From assembly GCF_018588885.1 (NCBI RefSeq), contig NZ_JAFFIW010000002.1, positions 124,001 through 188,000 on the forward strand: DNA of 64,000 bases. Reading direction: 5' to 3'. The notes below the pieces were generated by a model. The model searched no databases. It saw only the letters and a program-made list of their open reading frames with translations, and was not told where the DNA came from. The stretch is from Mesorhizobium sp. dw_380. Its GTDB lineage: Bacteria; Pseudomonadota; Alphaproteobacteria; Rhizobiales; Rhizobiaceae. Shown here piece by piece: positions 35,041 through 46,300 of this stretch. Every line of letters begins with the position of its first letter. Within the stretch, counting starts at the first letter, position 1. Position numbers and translations under genes: made by a program.

Positions 35041-38000
35041 TCAATATTCCCTCTCGTAGAAGATGCCGCCCTTGGCCTCGCCGGCGTCCGTCGCCTCGCC
35101 GCGCAATTTGACGCCGCGCCCGACATTGAGGTCGATGGTCGCCTTGCCCGAGCCCGGCTTGTCGCCCTTCTGGATGGTCACATAGGTACGGTCGTTCAGG
35201 TATTTGCCGGCCGAGACCGCCGTGCCGCCCTTCTCATCGGTGGTGACGTCGAGATCGTCGACGCCGATGGCGCTGCGCAGATTCTCCAGCAGCGACGTCG
35301 AGCCGCCGACACCGGCAAGCTGACCGGCCGCTTCGGCCAGCTGTGCGATCTGCAGCGGCGACAGGTTCGACATCGAGCGCCCGAAGATCAGCTGCGCCAG
35401 CACCTCGTCCTCGGGCAGCGCCGGCACCGAGGAGAAGGTGAATTTCGGATCGGTCGCCTCGCCCGACACAACGATGGTGACGGTGGCGCTGGCCGTCGTC
35501 GTTGTCGCCGTCAGGTTGAGATAGGGCACCAGCGAGCCGGAGAAACCGACCGTGCCGTCGGTGAAGGTCAGCCGCTTGCCGAGGATCGACAGCCGGCCGC
35601 GCTGCAGGGTGAAGGTACCGACCGCCTGCGGCGCCGAGGCCGGCCCTGTCAGCCTGAGCGAGCCGCCGAATTCGGCATCGACCCCCCTGCCCTGGATGAA
35701 GATCTGGTTCGGCGCGTTGACCGTGACATCGAGCGCAAGACCGCTGCCGCCGCTCTTGCCGCTGGTCGTTGCCGGGCGCAGCGCCTTGTCCTGCGCCCTG
35801 ACAGCGCCAGGGGCGTTCTTGTGCTTGACGTCGAGCGCCGACAGCGAGCCCGGCAATTTGTCTGGAACCGTGATGACGGTCTTGGCGAGATTGACCGTGC
35901 CGGCTATCGCCGGTGCCGATGTCAGCGGCCCCTTGATCGTCAGGTCGCCGCCGAGATTGGCGGTCACCACGCGCCCGTCCGTATAGCGGCCGTCGGTGAG
36001 CTTGATCGACAGGTCGGCCGGGAAACCCTGCGCCGGATTGATGCCGACCGTGCCGCTCGCCGACAGGCTGCCGCGCGTCGACAATGTACCGGTCAGCCGG
36101 TTGATCCTGGCGACGCCGCCGCCGATCGAGACGTCGAGGGCGATGTTGTTGACCGCAAGGCCGGACTTGGCATCCACCAGCCGCGCGCCGGACGCGCTCA
36201 CCGAACCGCCGATGACAGGAGATGTCGCCGGACCGCGCACCTGCACATTGACGTTGGCCGTTCCCGTCAGCGATAGGCCCTGCGCCGCAAGCTTCTGGCT
36301 GAGGATGCCGAACGGCACCGCACCATTGAAGTCGAGCGCCAGCGCCGGCGTGCCTGATGTCGTCACCGTGCCGCCGCCCTTGAGGCCAAGGCCGGCTCCG
36401 TCGCTGACATTGGCATTGAAGGTCAGCTTGTTGCCGGCAAAGGTGCCGGACGAGGAAACGCTCACCGCGCCGACACCCGCGCCGCGGGTCTGCGACGTCT
36501 GCACGCCGGCCGCGTCTATGTTGAAGGCAACGGCCGGACTGGCGGGCGCGCCGGTCACCTTGACCGTGCCCGAAATCGAACCGGCGGCATCGAGACCCGG
36601 CGAGAAACTGTTGGCGAGCGACATCGGCACCCGTGCCAGCGCCGCGTTGATGTCGAGCGCCTGCCCGACCTTGCCGGTCACCGTCGCCGTGCCGCCGCCA
36701 AGGCTGAGCACCAGCCGGTCCAGCGTCGTCGTGCCATTGGCGATGCTGACGGTCGAAGCCTGGGCGATGGCCACCTTGATGCCTTGGACCGTGGCCTGGC
36801 CGGAAGCGAGTTCGATAGTCGTCGTGCCGTTGGCCGCTTTCACCCGGCCGGCGGCCTTGGCCGGAATGCCCTTGACCGTGGCGCCGCCGGAAAAGCCGGT
36901 CCAGTCGCCGTCGCGCTTCAGGTCGATATCGACGCCATTGATCACGGTACCGCCGGATGTGACGGTATCGGCGTGGATCTTGCCGGAGATCACCGGAGCC
37001 GCGAGGTAATTGGCGATCAGCGCGTCGATGGAAACAGCCTTCGCCTGGAGGTCGCCGCGCGTGATTGAGCCCGTAGCCGCCTTGATGGCGACCTGGGGTG
37101 CCGCGCCATTCCTGGAGAAGGCGATGGTGCCGCGCACGTCGCCTTCGGCCTTCTCCAGCGCAAGCGCGGCGAGCGGTCCGATATCGGGCAGATCGAGCGA
37201 GATGGTGCCTTCAGGCACGAACTTGTCGTCCAACGCCAGATCACCGGAAATCCGGTTCTTGCCCAGCGACAGCAGCAGGCCGTTGATGGCGCTCTTGCCG
37301 TCCGCCGTCGCCAGCACGGCGCTGCCTTGCAAGGCTTGTCCAGCGACATTGCCGGTCAGTTGAACATTCGCCGCCGGGTTTGCGGCATCAGCCTTGCCGG
37401 TGGCCGTGAGCTTCAGCCCGGTGATCTCGCGCGACGCCACCGAAAGCTTGTCGCTATCGACGGTCAGCGACAGGTCCGACGCGGCGGCCGGCCCCTGGGC
37501 ACTCAGCGAGAAGGCTATGGCGCCCCTGGCGTCCTTCGACAAAAGCGAGATATCGGTGAGAGCGCCGGTGATGTCGGCGGCCACCTTGTTGTCGGCAATG
37601 CTCGCCTGCCCCTTTGCGCTCAGCGCGCCCGAGGTCAGCGTCAATGCGTCTATATTGATATTGCCGTTGGGCGCGCGTTTCAGCGTGGCGCCCAGCTGGG
37701 CCCGCTCACCAAGCACGCCGCGCGCCGCCGCCGGCAAGGCCGATGACGGGGCATCCGCCTTGAGGTTGAGGTCGACGGCGCCGTCGCGCAGCGACACAAG
37801 GCCGGCGACATGGCTGTTCAACGCATCGCTCTTGAGTGAGCCGCTGTCGATGGCGACGGCGTCTGCTGTCAGGCGTCCTCTGAGAGCGGCTGTGACCTTG
37901 CCGGCGATCAGCGGCGCGATGGTGGGGTTGTCGAGCCCGACCTTGTCCACCGACACCGTGCCGGAAACCGGCCCGGCTCGGTTTCTAAGATCGAACGCAT

Positions 38001-41000
38001 CCGAGTGCAGGGCCACGGCAAGCCCGTCCACCTTCGCCGGGCTGGTGGTGATTGAAGGCAGGATAGCGGAAAGGTCCAGCCGGGCATGCGTGCTATCGCC
38101 CGCGATTTTGGCCGACAACGACCGGACCTCGATCTTGACCGGGCTCTCGGCGCTTCCGACGGTCAGCGGCAGGCTGGGGCCGGATGAGGTGAGATCGAGC
38201 GCGAAATCGCTGGCTCCGTTCGGATTGATGGTGCCGGCGGCCTGGCCGGAAATCTTGTCGCCGGAAAGCGTGGCATGGTCGAGGGCGACGCCGCCGGCCG
38301 TGGTGTAGCTGCCGGCCGCATCGACAGCGAGCGGCCCAAGCCCTGCCTGGCGGGTCTGGCTGGTTTCGACGCCGGCGAGCTGCGCGTTGAACCGAACCTC
38401 CGGAGCAGCCGGCGTTCCGGTCACCTGCGCTGTGCCACTCAGCGCACCCACGGCATCGAGGCCGGGGGCGAAATCATTGGCCAGCGCTGCCGGCAGCGCT
38501 GAGACCTTTGCCGCGAGATCGAGCGTCTGGCCGGCGCTGCCCGACAGGGTCACCGAGCCGCCGCCGATATCGAGCGCCAGGCTTTCGATGCTGGCCGTGC
38601 CACCAGCGATGGTCAGCGCCGCAGGCTGAGCGATCGCCGCCTTGATGCCGCGAACCGTGGCTTCACCCGAGGCGATCTCGACGCTGGTGACTCCGCCGGC
38701 GATCTTGACACGGCCTGCGGCGGTGGCCGGAATGCCTGCTATCGTCGCGCCGCCGGTGAAATTGGTCCAGTCGCCGTCGCGCTTCAGGTCGACGCCGATG
38801 CCGCTGATTTCGGTGGCGCCCGAAGTGACCGTGTCGGCTTTGATCGTGCCAGAGATCGCCGGCGCTTTGAGATAATTGGCGATCAGCGCGTTGACGGCGA
38901 TCGTCTTGGCCGTCACCTCGCCGCGCGCGATCGACATGCTCTTGGCATCGATGGCGACGGAGGGTGCGTCACCGTCCTTGGCGAAGTTGATGGTGCCGTT
39001 GATGTCGCCGGTCACCGCCTGCCCGGCAAGTGCGGCCAGTTGGTCGATTGCCGGAGCGGCGAGCGTCAGCGTGCCCAAGGGCATGAACTTGTCGTCGAGC
39101 GCCAGATCGCCCGAGACCTTGTTGTCGCCCAGCGAGATGAGGAAGCCGTTGATCGACCGCTTGCCGCCGCTCGTCACCAGCGCCGCCTTGAGATCGAGCG
39201 GCTGGTCGTTGACGGAACCGGTCAGCGAGACATTGGCGGCAGGATTGTCGATATCCGCCTTGCCGCTAGCCGTCAGCTTGATCGCCTTCACCGTGCGCCC
39301 CGAGGCCGTCAGGCTGTCGCTGTCGGCGGAGACGGTGAAATCGGGCGCCGTCAGGGCGCCGCTTGCCGACAGGGCGAAATCGACGCCGCCGGCAACCGGC
39401 ACGCCGACCGTCGGCGACAGCACCGAAACATTGCCCAGTTTGCCTTTGATATCGGCCTGGATATCGGTGCCTTGCATGCTGGCGGTGCCGCTGGCGCTGA
39501 GCGAGCCGGACGTGAATGAGATCGAATTGGCGGCGAAAGAACCCTGCGGATCGCGCGTTGCGGTGGCCGCGAACTTCACTCGCCCGCCGAGCACCGAGGC
39601 GATCTGCGGCGGGAAGGCCGTCGCCACGGCATCGGCATTCATCTTGAGCTGCATCGACAGATCGGCGAGAGCAACCGACGCCGTCAGCGAGGCATTGACC
39701 GCATCGGACCGTAGCGTGCCCCGATCGATGACGATCGCGTCCTTGCTGACGGAACCATCCAGGCCGACATCGACCTTGCCGGTGACCAGCGGCGCCAGCG
39801 TCGCGACGTCGGTGTTGAGGCCGCCGGCCTCAAGCTTGACGGCTACCGGGCCGGAGCGGTTCTGAATGTCGAAGCCATCGGAATGGATCTGCGCCACCAG
39901 ATCGTCCAGCCGCGTGCCGCCGGCCACGATCGAAACGAACGAGACGCCGATGTCGATGATCGGTGCCTTGCCGTCGCCGAACGCCCGAGCGGTGGCATTC
40001 TTGATCGCCAGCGTGATCGGCTGCGCCTTGCTGCCGACGCTGATCACCACTGGCGGTCCCTTGGCGGCCAGCGCGACCGAAAGATCGCTGGCACCGGCAG
40101 GATCGACGATGCCGGTCGCGGTGCCGTGCATGGCATCGCTGTCGATGCTGGCCCGGTCAATGCTGACACCGCCGGCTGATGTGGCGGTACCCGCGACATC
40201 GAAGCTGGTCTTGCCGGCAAACAGCGGCTTCAGGTTTTCCGGCAGGAAGTGAGCGAAGTCGCCGTCACCCTTGGCTTCCAGGTGGTTGCCCTTGTCGGTC
40301 AGTTGGTGGCGGCCGGTGAGCTGGGTGACGATCTGGTGATCGACGAGGAAGGTACCAACACCGCTCCAGTTGGCCAGCGGCCCCGTGCCCGAAACGACGA
40401 TGTTGACCGGCGGCGCATCCGGCAGGTTGAGCAGGTTGGCGATGATGCCGCCGGCCGGCTCGGATGCCTTCAGGTCGAGGTCGAGCTTGTTGTCGGCCGG
40501 CGCGAAATGGACTTTGGCGTCGACATTGCCTTGCTTGCCGTCATGACGGGTGACGTTGAGCAACGTCTCGACCGCCAGCGGAGCGGCATCTGCCTTGAGC
40601 ATCCCCTTGGCGGCAAGTTCGGCGATGCCGCTGCCGGCCAGTTGCTGGCCAAGCGCGATTTCCGGAAGGTCGATCTGCTTGATGTCGATGGAGACCGGCA
40701 GCGTCGTCGTGCCGCCCTGCGCCGGCGGCTGCGTACCGGCCACCGGCAGCCGTGCCAGTTCGATGCGCCCGGCCGCGATGCGGTCGGCACTGAAACTCTT
40801 CGACAGCAACGCCAGCGGCGACCAGTCGACCGCCACCTTGCGCGCCACCAGCCAGGCGCCCTCGCGGTCTTCCAGCACGACATGGTCGACGCTGAGCGCG
40901 CCCGACCAGATGCCGTCGATGCCGCTGATGGTGATCTTGCGGTCGTCGCTCGAGGCGAGCCGCGAAATGATGCCGGCGAGATTGTCGCGCCCGCGCTCGG

Positions 41001-41094
41001 TCTTGGTCAGCACGACAAGCGCGCCGATCGCACCCGCGACCACGATCAGGAGCGTGTAGAGGACAATGCGAAGAATGCGCCAGACCGTTTTCAT
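35041..41094 (-). CDS. tamB: Translocation and assembly module protein TamB (DUF490) with large internal duplication
   Basis: 2017 residues, long even for TamB (about 1250-1600 in many relatives). N-terminal membrane anchor (ILYTLLIVVAGAIGALVVLT region), an AsmA-like beta-helical body made of short strands, and the conserved C-terminal DUF490 domain (~1650-2017: GGDLTIKGPLTSAPAIAGTV, QGRGVDAEFGGSLRLTGPAS, ILGKRLTFTDGTVGFSGSLV, QLIFGRSMSNLSPLQIAQLA). About 620 residues are present twice in tandem, encoded by roughly 38350-40230 and 36480-38350; both carry KRDGDWT and DLALDDKF blocks. Acts with TamA in moving proteins/lipids between inner and outer membranes. ATG 41094, 3 bp after tamA. Confidence 0.95.
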   Translation of the reverse strand: MKTVWRILRIVLYTLLIVVAGAIGALVVLTKTERGRDNLAGIISRLASSDDRKITISGIDGIWSGALSVDHVVLEDREGAWLVARKVAVDWSPLALLSKSFSADRIAAGRIELARLPVAGTQPPAQGGTTTLPVSIDIKQIDLPEIALGQQLAGSGIAELAAKGMLKADAAPLAVETLLNVTRHDGKQGNVDAKVHFAPADNKLDLDLKASEPAGGIIANLLNLPDAPPVNIVVSGTGPLANWSGVGTFLVDHQIVTQLTGRHQLTDKGNHLEAKGDGDFAHFLPENLKPLFAGKTSFDVAGTATSAGGVSIDRASIDSDAMHGTATGIVDPAGASDLSVALAAKGPPVVISVGSKAQPITLAIKNATARAFGDGKAPIIDIGVSFVSIVAGGTRLDDLVAQIHSDGFDIQNRSGPVAVKLEAGGLNTDVATLAPLVTGKVDVGLDGSVSKDAIVIDRGTLRSDAVNASLTASVALADLSMQLKMNADAVATAFPPQIASVLGGRVKFAATATRDPQGSFAANSISFTSGSLSASGTASMQGTDIQADIKGKLGNVSVLSPTVGVPVAGGVDFALSASGALTAPDFTVSADSDSLTASGRTVKAIKLTASGKADIDNPAANVSLTGSVNDQPLDLKAALVTSGGKRSINGFLISLGDNKVSGDLALDDKFMPLGTLTLAAPAIDQLAALAGQAVTGDINGTINFAKDGDAPSVAIDAKSMSIARGEVTAKTIAVNALIANYLKAPAISGTIKADTVTSGATEISGIGVDLKRDGDWTNFTGGATIAGIPATAAGRVKIAGGVTSVEIASGEATVRGIKAAIAQPAALTIAGGTASIESLALDIGGGSVTLSGSAGQTLDLAAKVSALPAALANDFAPGLDAVGALSGTAQVTGTPAAPEVRFNAQLAGVETSQTRQAGLGPLAVDAAGSYTTAGGVALDHATLSGDKISGQAAGTINPNGASDFALDLTSSGPSLPLTVGSAESPVKIEVRSLSAKIAGDSTHARLDLSAILPSITTSPAKVDGLAVALHSDAFDLRNRAGPVSGTVSVDKVGLDNPTIAPLIAGKVTAALRGRLTADAVAIDSGSLKSDALNSHVAGLVSLRDGAVDLNLKADAPSSALPAAARGVLGERAQLGATLKRAPNGNINIDALTLTSGALSAKGQASIADNKVAADITGALTDISLLSKDARGAIAFSLSAQGPAAASDLSLTVDSDKLSVASREITGLKLTATGKADAANPAANVQLTGNVAGQALQGSAVLATADGKSAINGLLLSLGKNRISGDLALDDKFVPEGTISLDLPDIGPLAALALEKAEGDVRGTIAFSRNGAAPQVAIKAATGSITRGDLQAKAVSIDALIANYLAAPVISGKIHADTVTSGGTVINGVDIDLKRDGDWTGFSGGATVKGIPAKAAGRVKAANGTTTIELASGQATVQGIKVAIAQASTVSIANGTTTLDRLVLSLGGGTATVTGKVGQALDINAALARVPMSLANSFSPGLDAAGSISGTVKVTGAPASPAVAFNIDAAGVQTSQTRGAGVGAVSVSSSGTFAGNKLTFNANVSDGAGLGLKGGGTVTTSGTPALALDFNGAVPFGILSQKLAAQGLSLTGTANVNVQVRGPATSPVIGGSVSASGARLVDAKSGLAVNNIALDVSIGGGVARINRLTGTLSTRGSLSASGTVGINPAQGFPADLSIKLTDGRYTDGRVVTANLGGDLTIKGPLTSAPAIAGTVNLAKTVITVPDKLPGSLSALDVKHKNAPGAVRAQDKALRPATTSGKSGGSGLALDVTVNAPNQIFIQGRGVDAEFGGSLRLTGPASAPQAVGTFTLQRGRLSILGKRLTFTDGTVGFSGSLVPYLNLTATTTTASATVTIVVSGEATDPKFTFSSVPALPEDEVLAQLIFGRSMSNLSPLQIAQLAEAAGQLAGVGGSTSLLENLRSAIGVDDLDVTTDEKGGTAVSAGKYLNDRTYVTIQKGDKPGSGKATIDLNVGRGVKLRGEATDAGEAKGGIFYEREY

Positions 41095-41096
41095 CT

Positions 41097-43025
41097 TCAG
41101 AACGCCTGTCCGATGCCGGCATAGATGCCGAAATGCGGATCGCTGGGGTCGCGGTTGAGCGGCACGGCGGCGTCGATGCGCAATGGCCCGAACGGCGTGA
41201 CATAGCGCAGGCCGACGCCGGCGCCGACCTTGACGTCGGAAAAATTGGGAACCGACCTCGTCGACACCGTGCCGGCATCGATGAACGGCACGATGCCGAT
41301 CGTGTCGGTGACGGCAATGCGCATCTCGACCGAGGTTTCGAAGAAGGACAGGCCGCCGATCGGCTGGCCGGTGAAGTCCTTCGGGCCGATGCCCTGATAG
41401 GCGTAGCCGCGCACCGAGCCGCCACCGCCGGAATAGAAGCGCCGGTCGGCCGGGACGTTCTGAAGCCCCGTGCCGACGATCGAGCCGAGGGCGACGCGCT
41501 CGGCCAGCACGAACTTCGAGGCCGTATCCAGCGACTGGTAGGCCGACCCCTCGCCCTTAAGCTTGAGGAAGGCCGCCCCGCTCAGGATATCGTAGCTCGG
41601 CTCGGCGTAGGCCAGCACCCGGAAGCCCTTGGTCGGGTTCAGCCGGTTGTCCCTGTTGTCGTAGACGTACTGCAGCGGGATGCTGGCGATCAGGTATTTG
41701 TGCTTGCCGAAGGCATCATGGATGCGTGAGTAGTCGAGCGCGACCTCGGCCGAAACCGTCTGCTGCTTGGTCAGTTCATAGGACAGGCCGGTGCTGCCCT
41801 TGACGGAGAAATGGTCATAGGCATCGGGATGTTCGAGCACGGTCTTGATGCCGGCGAAGAACTTCGACGCCGGTCCGACCACGCCGGGTTTTTCGAACAT
41901 GATGCCGGCATTGTAATTCAGTTCGGACAGATCGTTGTTGCCGATGCCGCTGATGGCGCCGTCGATGCGCAGCTTCTCGGCCCGGCCAAACAGGTTGCGG
42001 TGCCCCCAATAGCCCTCCAGGCCCAGCCCTTCGGTGTTCGAGAAGGTGCCGCCGAGGCCGAAATAGCGCGGCTTGCGCTCGCTGACCTGGACGCCGATTG
42101 GAATGTTGCCGTCGGCATCGAGCTTGTCGGCCTCCTTGAAGGTCACGCTGTTGAAGACCTCCAGCGCCAGCAGCCTGTCGCGCGCATCGCTGATCTCTTG
42201 CGGCGAGTACTGCTTGCCGCGCTTCAAGCCGGTCATGTATTCGGTGAAGTCGCGGTCGACCTTCTCGGTGCCTTCAACCGTGGTCGCGCCATAGCCGGCG
42301 ACCGGTCCGGCGGCGACCGTCAGCGTCACGTCGAGCGTCGAGGTGGCGTGGTCGGCGACGATCCGCCGGTCGGTCACCTCAGCGAGCGGCCTGCCCTGCT
42401 CCTTCAGCGTCCGCACGATCAGCGCCTCGGCCTTCAGCACCGCGCCGGACCCGGCATCGCCGCCCGATATCAGCCCATAATCGGCACTCATCAGCCCCGC
42501 CGCATCGCCTTCCAGCCTGATATTGCCGAGGGTGAATTTAGGACCGGCAGATATGTTGATCGCCACCGGAATGGGCTGCGGGCCCTTGAATTCGGCGTCC
42601 GGCGGCAATTCGTCGAGCGGCTTGCCGTCGATGGTGACGGTCACCACGCCTTCGTAGCGGGCATCGGCATAAAGCGCCGCGACCAGCTGTTCCCGGTCGC
42701 TGCGCGCCTTGGCCATCAGCCCGAGCGAGCCCGAGACGGGCCGGTCCTCGTCGCCTTTCAGCGCCGAGGCGTTTTCGAGCTTCTTGAGGAGGTCCTTGTC
42801 GGCGTCGGGTGCCGTGATGGTCACGGCATAGCGCAGAGGATCGACAATGTCGGCGTCCTCGTCGCTGGAGGATCCCCACAGCTTGATGCCGAAAAGCTCG
42901 AATGCGGCAGCAGGCCTTGTATAGGCGGCCAGCACGGTCGAGCACATCAACGCAAAAAGCAGGGCGCGCGGAAGCACGTGCCCTGGCGCGGTCCTTCCTG
43001 ACATCTGCTTTTCATGCGCCGGCAT
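41097..43025 (-). CDS. tamA: Outer-membrane assembly protein TamA (Omp85/BamA family)
   Basis: 642 residues, ATG 43025 (second ATG at 43004 also possible). Signal peptide with LPRALLFALMCSTVLAAY and AAAFELFG after it. POTRA-like domains to about residue 330 (RYEGVVTVTIDGKPLDELPP, VTDRRIVADHATSTLDVTLT, EYMTGLKRGKQYSPQEISDA). A 16-strand barrel follows with Omp85 motifs VLAYAEPSYDIL, RRFYSGGGGSVRGYAYQGIG (VRGY/F lid motif) and VKVGAGVGLRYVTPFGPLRI, ending in a terminal Phe. Operon with tamB. Confidence 0.95.
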   Translation of the reverse strand: MPAHEKQMSGRTAPGHVLPRALLFALMCSTVLAAYTRPAAAFELFGIKLWGSSSDEDADIVDPLRYAVTITAPDADKDLLKKLENASALKGDEDRPVSGSLGLMAKARSDREQLVAALYADARYEGVVTVTIDGKPLDELPPDAEFKGPQPIPVAINISAGPKFTLGNIRLEGDAAGLMSADYGLISGGDAGSGAVLKAEALIVRTLKEQGRPLAEVTDRRIVADHATSTLDVTLTVAAGPVAGYGATTVEGTEKVDRDFTEYMTGLKRGKQYSPQEISDARDRLLALEVFNSVTFKEADKLDADGNIPIGVQVSERKPRYFGLGGTFSNTEGLGLEGYWGHRNLFGRAEKLRIDGAISGIGNNDLSELNYNAGIMFEKPGVVGPASKFFAGIKTVLEHPDAYDHFSVKGSTGLSYELTKQQTVSAEVALDYSRIHDAFGKHKYLIASIPLQYVYDNRDNRLNPTKGFRVLAYAEPSYDILSGAAFLKLKGEGSAYQSLDTASKFVLAERVALGSIVGTGLQNVPADRRFYSGGGGSVRGYAYQGIGPKDFTGQPIGGLSFFETSVEMRIAVTDTIGIVPFIDAGTVSTRSVPNFSDVKVGAGVGLRYVTPFGPLRIDAAVPLNRDPSDPHFGIYAGIGQAF

Positions 43026-43305
43026 TAAGACAACCTAGGCTACAAAACTAAAATTGGAATGAAGTTCTGAAGCGCTCGTAAAGGGGCCACAATCCAATTG
43101 TCTGAAATAGGACGGGCTTGGAATTCACACCTTCTGCGTTTCCGCAAGAAAGCGTGATCCCCTGTCCTATGGAGGTTACTGTCCGCATACCGGTCCTTGG
43201 CCGGAAAATAAACCGTTGGCAGGCGGAACCTGCCGCGTCCGCGCGTTGACAAGCCTGACTGAAGCTTGAACATGCCCGGACGTCTGCAATTGTCTGGAGG
43301 GTGTT

Positions 43306-46300
43306 ATGGCAATGCGCGCGGCTCGTGGTCTGTCGATTCTTCTCCTTCTCTTTTTCGCCTGGGGCACTGCCGCGCAAGCGGCCGAGGCGCGAAGAATTGC
43401 AACCACCGACAATTCCGACTATTTCGGTTTCGACCTCAGATCCGACCAGAATGTCACCCTCGACCAGTGCAAGACGACTTGCCTCGGCGATCCCGCCTGC
43501 CGCGCCTTCACCTACAACACCAAAGCCAAATGGTGCTTTCTCAAATCCGACTACAACCAGCTGAAACCCTTCAGCGGCGCGGTCGCCGGCAAGATCGTCA
43601 ACGTCGACGGCGATCCCGACATCGGCGCCCCGCCGGAACTCGCCTTCTTCCCCAACTGGATGGCCGACCAGGCCCAGCAATACCGCAACAAGCTGCTCGG
43701 TCCGGCCTATGACAGGCCGACCGAGGGCATGGCCGCGCTGACCAACGCAGCCGCGCAGGCCGTGCTGACCGGCGACCATCGCTCCGCCATGCAGAAATAC
43801 GAAGCCGCGGTCTCGGTGATGCCCGACGATGGCCAGCTCTGGCTCAACCTGGCCCGCGAAACACTGGCCGTGCAGCCGGCCACCAACACCTCCGAAGCGT
43901 CTACTTTGCCGACAAACGGCACCTCGGCCGCTTTCAACGCCTACAAGCTTTTGCGCACGACGAAGACGCGCGCCGACGCGCTGGCGCTGCTCGGCGCCGG
44001 CCTCGACAAGCGCGATCTCTACCGGCCGGCCCTGCAGGCCTATGAGGCGAGCCTTGCGCTCGTGCCTTCGCCGGCGGTTCAGGCCGATTATGCCGATCTG
44101 AAGGCCCGCAAGGGTTTCCGTGTCATCGATCACAGCGTCGATGCCGACACCAGCGCGCCGCGCATCTGCGCGCAATTCTCCGAGGATCTGGTCAAGACCG
44201 GCATCGACTACGCGCAGTTCGTGACTGTCGACAACGCGCCGCCCAAGGGCGTCGAGGCCAAGGACAAGCAGATCTGCGTGGAAGGCCTTGAGCACGGCCA
44301 GCACTACGACGTCACCTTCCGCGCCGGCCTGCCGGCGGCCATCGGCGAAGTGACCGCGGCCCCCGTGGTGCTGTCGATCTATGTGCAGGACCGCGCGCCG
44401 TCCGCCCGCTTCACCGGCGACAGCTTCGTGCTGCCGGCCGGCGCGCGCCGCGGCATTCCGGTCGTCACCGTCAACATGAACGCCGCCGAGATGAAGCTCT
44501 ATCGCATCGGCGACCGATCGCTGGCGCAGCTTCTGTCGGGTTACCAGTTCCTGCATCAGCTCGACGGCTATGACATCTCCAACATTTCCGAGCAGATGGG
44601 CGCGCCGGTCTGGCAGGGCCAGCTCGACATCGTCAATGACCTCAACAAGGAGGTCACCACCTCCTTTCCGGTCGACGAAGCGCTGCCGCAGCGCAAGCCC
44701 GGCGTCTATGTGCTGACCGCCCGGGCCGTCAACGACAAGAGCGACGACTATGGTTCGTTGGCCACGCAGTGGTTCGTCGTCTCCGACATCGGCCTGTCGA
44801 CCTATACCGGCCAGGACGGGCTCAATGTCTTTGCCCGTTCGCTGGGCACCGCCAAGCCGATAGCCGGCGCCGAACTGACGCTGGTTGCCCGTAACAACGA
44901 GGTTCTCGGCACCGCGACATCGGATGCCGAAGGCCACGCCGTGTTCAATCCCGGCCTGACGCGCGGCGACGGCGGCATGGTGCCCGCCGTGCTGATGGCA
45001 AAGCAGGGCGACAATGATTTCGTCTTCCTCGACATGTCCAAGGCCGGCTTCGACCTGTCCGACCGCGGCGTCACCGGACGCGCCGCGCCCGGCGCGCTCG
45101 ACGTCTATGCCTGGACCGAGCGCGGCATCTACCGCGCCGGCGAGGACGTCCATGTCGCCGCCCTTGCCCGCGACGGTGCGGCCAAGGCGGTCGAGAACCT
45201 GCCGCTGACCTTCATCTTCTCGCGCCCCGATGGCGTCGAGGACCGCCGCATCGTCAGCGACGGCGCCTCGGCCGGCGGCCATGCCGTCGACCTGCCGCTC
45301 GAACCCAACGCCATGCGCGGCACATGGTCGGTGTCGATCCACACCGATCCGAAGCAGCCGGCGGTGGCCAGCCAGATGTTCCTGGTCGAGGATTTCGTGC
45401 CGGATCGCATCGAATTCGACATGAAGGCCGACAAGCAGGAAATCGCGCGGGGCGAAACCGCCAACATCAACATTGACGGCCGCTTCCTCTATGGCGCGCC
45501 GGCGGCGGGCCTGGCGCTGGAAGGCGAATTGACGCTGTCGACCTCGCGCGACTGGGACCGCTTCCCCAACTTTGCCTTCGGCCTCGCCGACGAGCAGTCG
45601 GCCGAGCCCACCGTCACGCCACTGACCAACCTGCCCGTGGTCGGCGATGACGGCAAGGCAACCTTCCCGGTCTCCGTCGACCAGTTGCCATCGACCACCA
45701 AGCTGGTCGACGGCAAGGTGACGGTGCGCATGCGCGAAACCGGCGGCCGCGCCATCGAGCGTTCGCTCAACATCGGCATCCGCCCGCAAGGCCATATGAT
45801 CGGCATCCGGCCGGACTTCGCCGACGGTGAAGTGCCGCAGGGCGGCACGGCCAAGTTCAGCCTGATCGCCGTCGATCCCGACGGCAAGCGCGAGGCGCTG
45901 AAAGGCGCGCAGTGGACGCTGGTCAAGGTCGAACGCAATTATCAGTGGTACCGCTCCAACAATTCGTGGAACTACGAGCCGGTCGCCTTCACCAAGTCGA
46001 TCGCCAACGGCCAGGTCGACCTCGGCGCCGATGGCGACGCTACTGTCTCCGTACCGGTCGACTGGGGCCAGTACAGGCTCGAGGTCGAGACATCTGACCC
46101 CGAGGGTCCTGCCACCAGCTACGAGTTCGACGCCGGCTGGTATGTCGCCTCGACCACCACCGAGACGCCTGACGGCCTCGAGATCGCCCTCGACAAGGAC
46201 AATTATGCCGCCGGCGAAGTGGCCAAGCTGAAAATCTCGCCGCATTTTGCCGGCGAGCTTCTGATCAATATCGGCTCCGACAAGCTGTTGAAGACCATCA

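Noticed and set aside
43048..46245. 1065-codon open frame on the minus strand
   Set aside because: Antisense to the alpha-2-macroglobulin gene in codon-mirrored frame; composition typical of an opposite-strand shadow.
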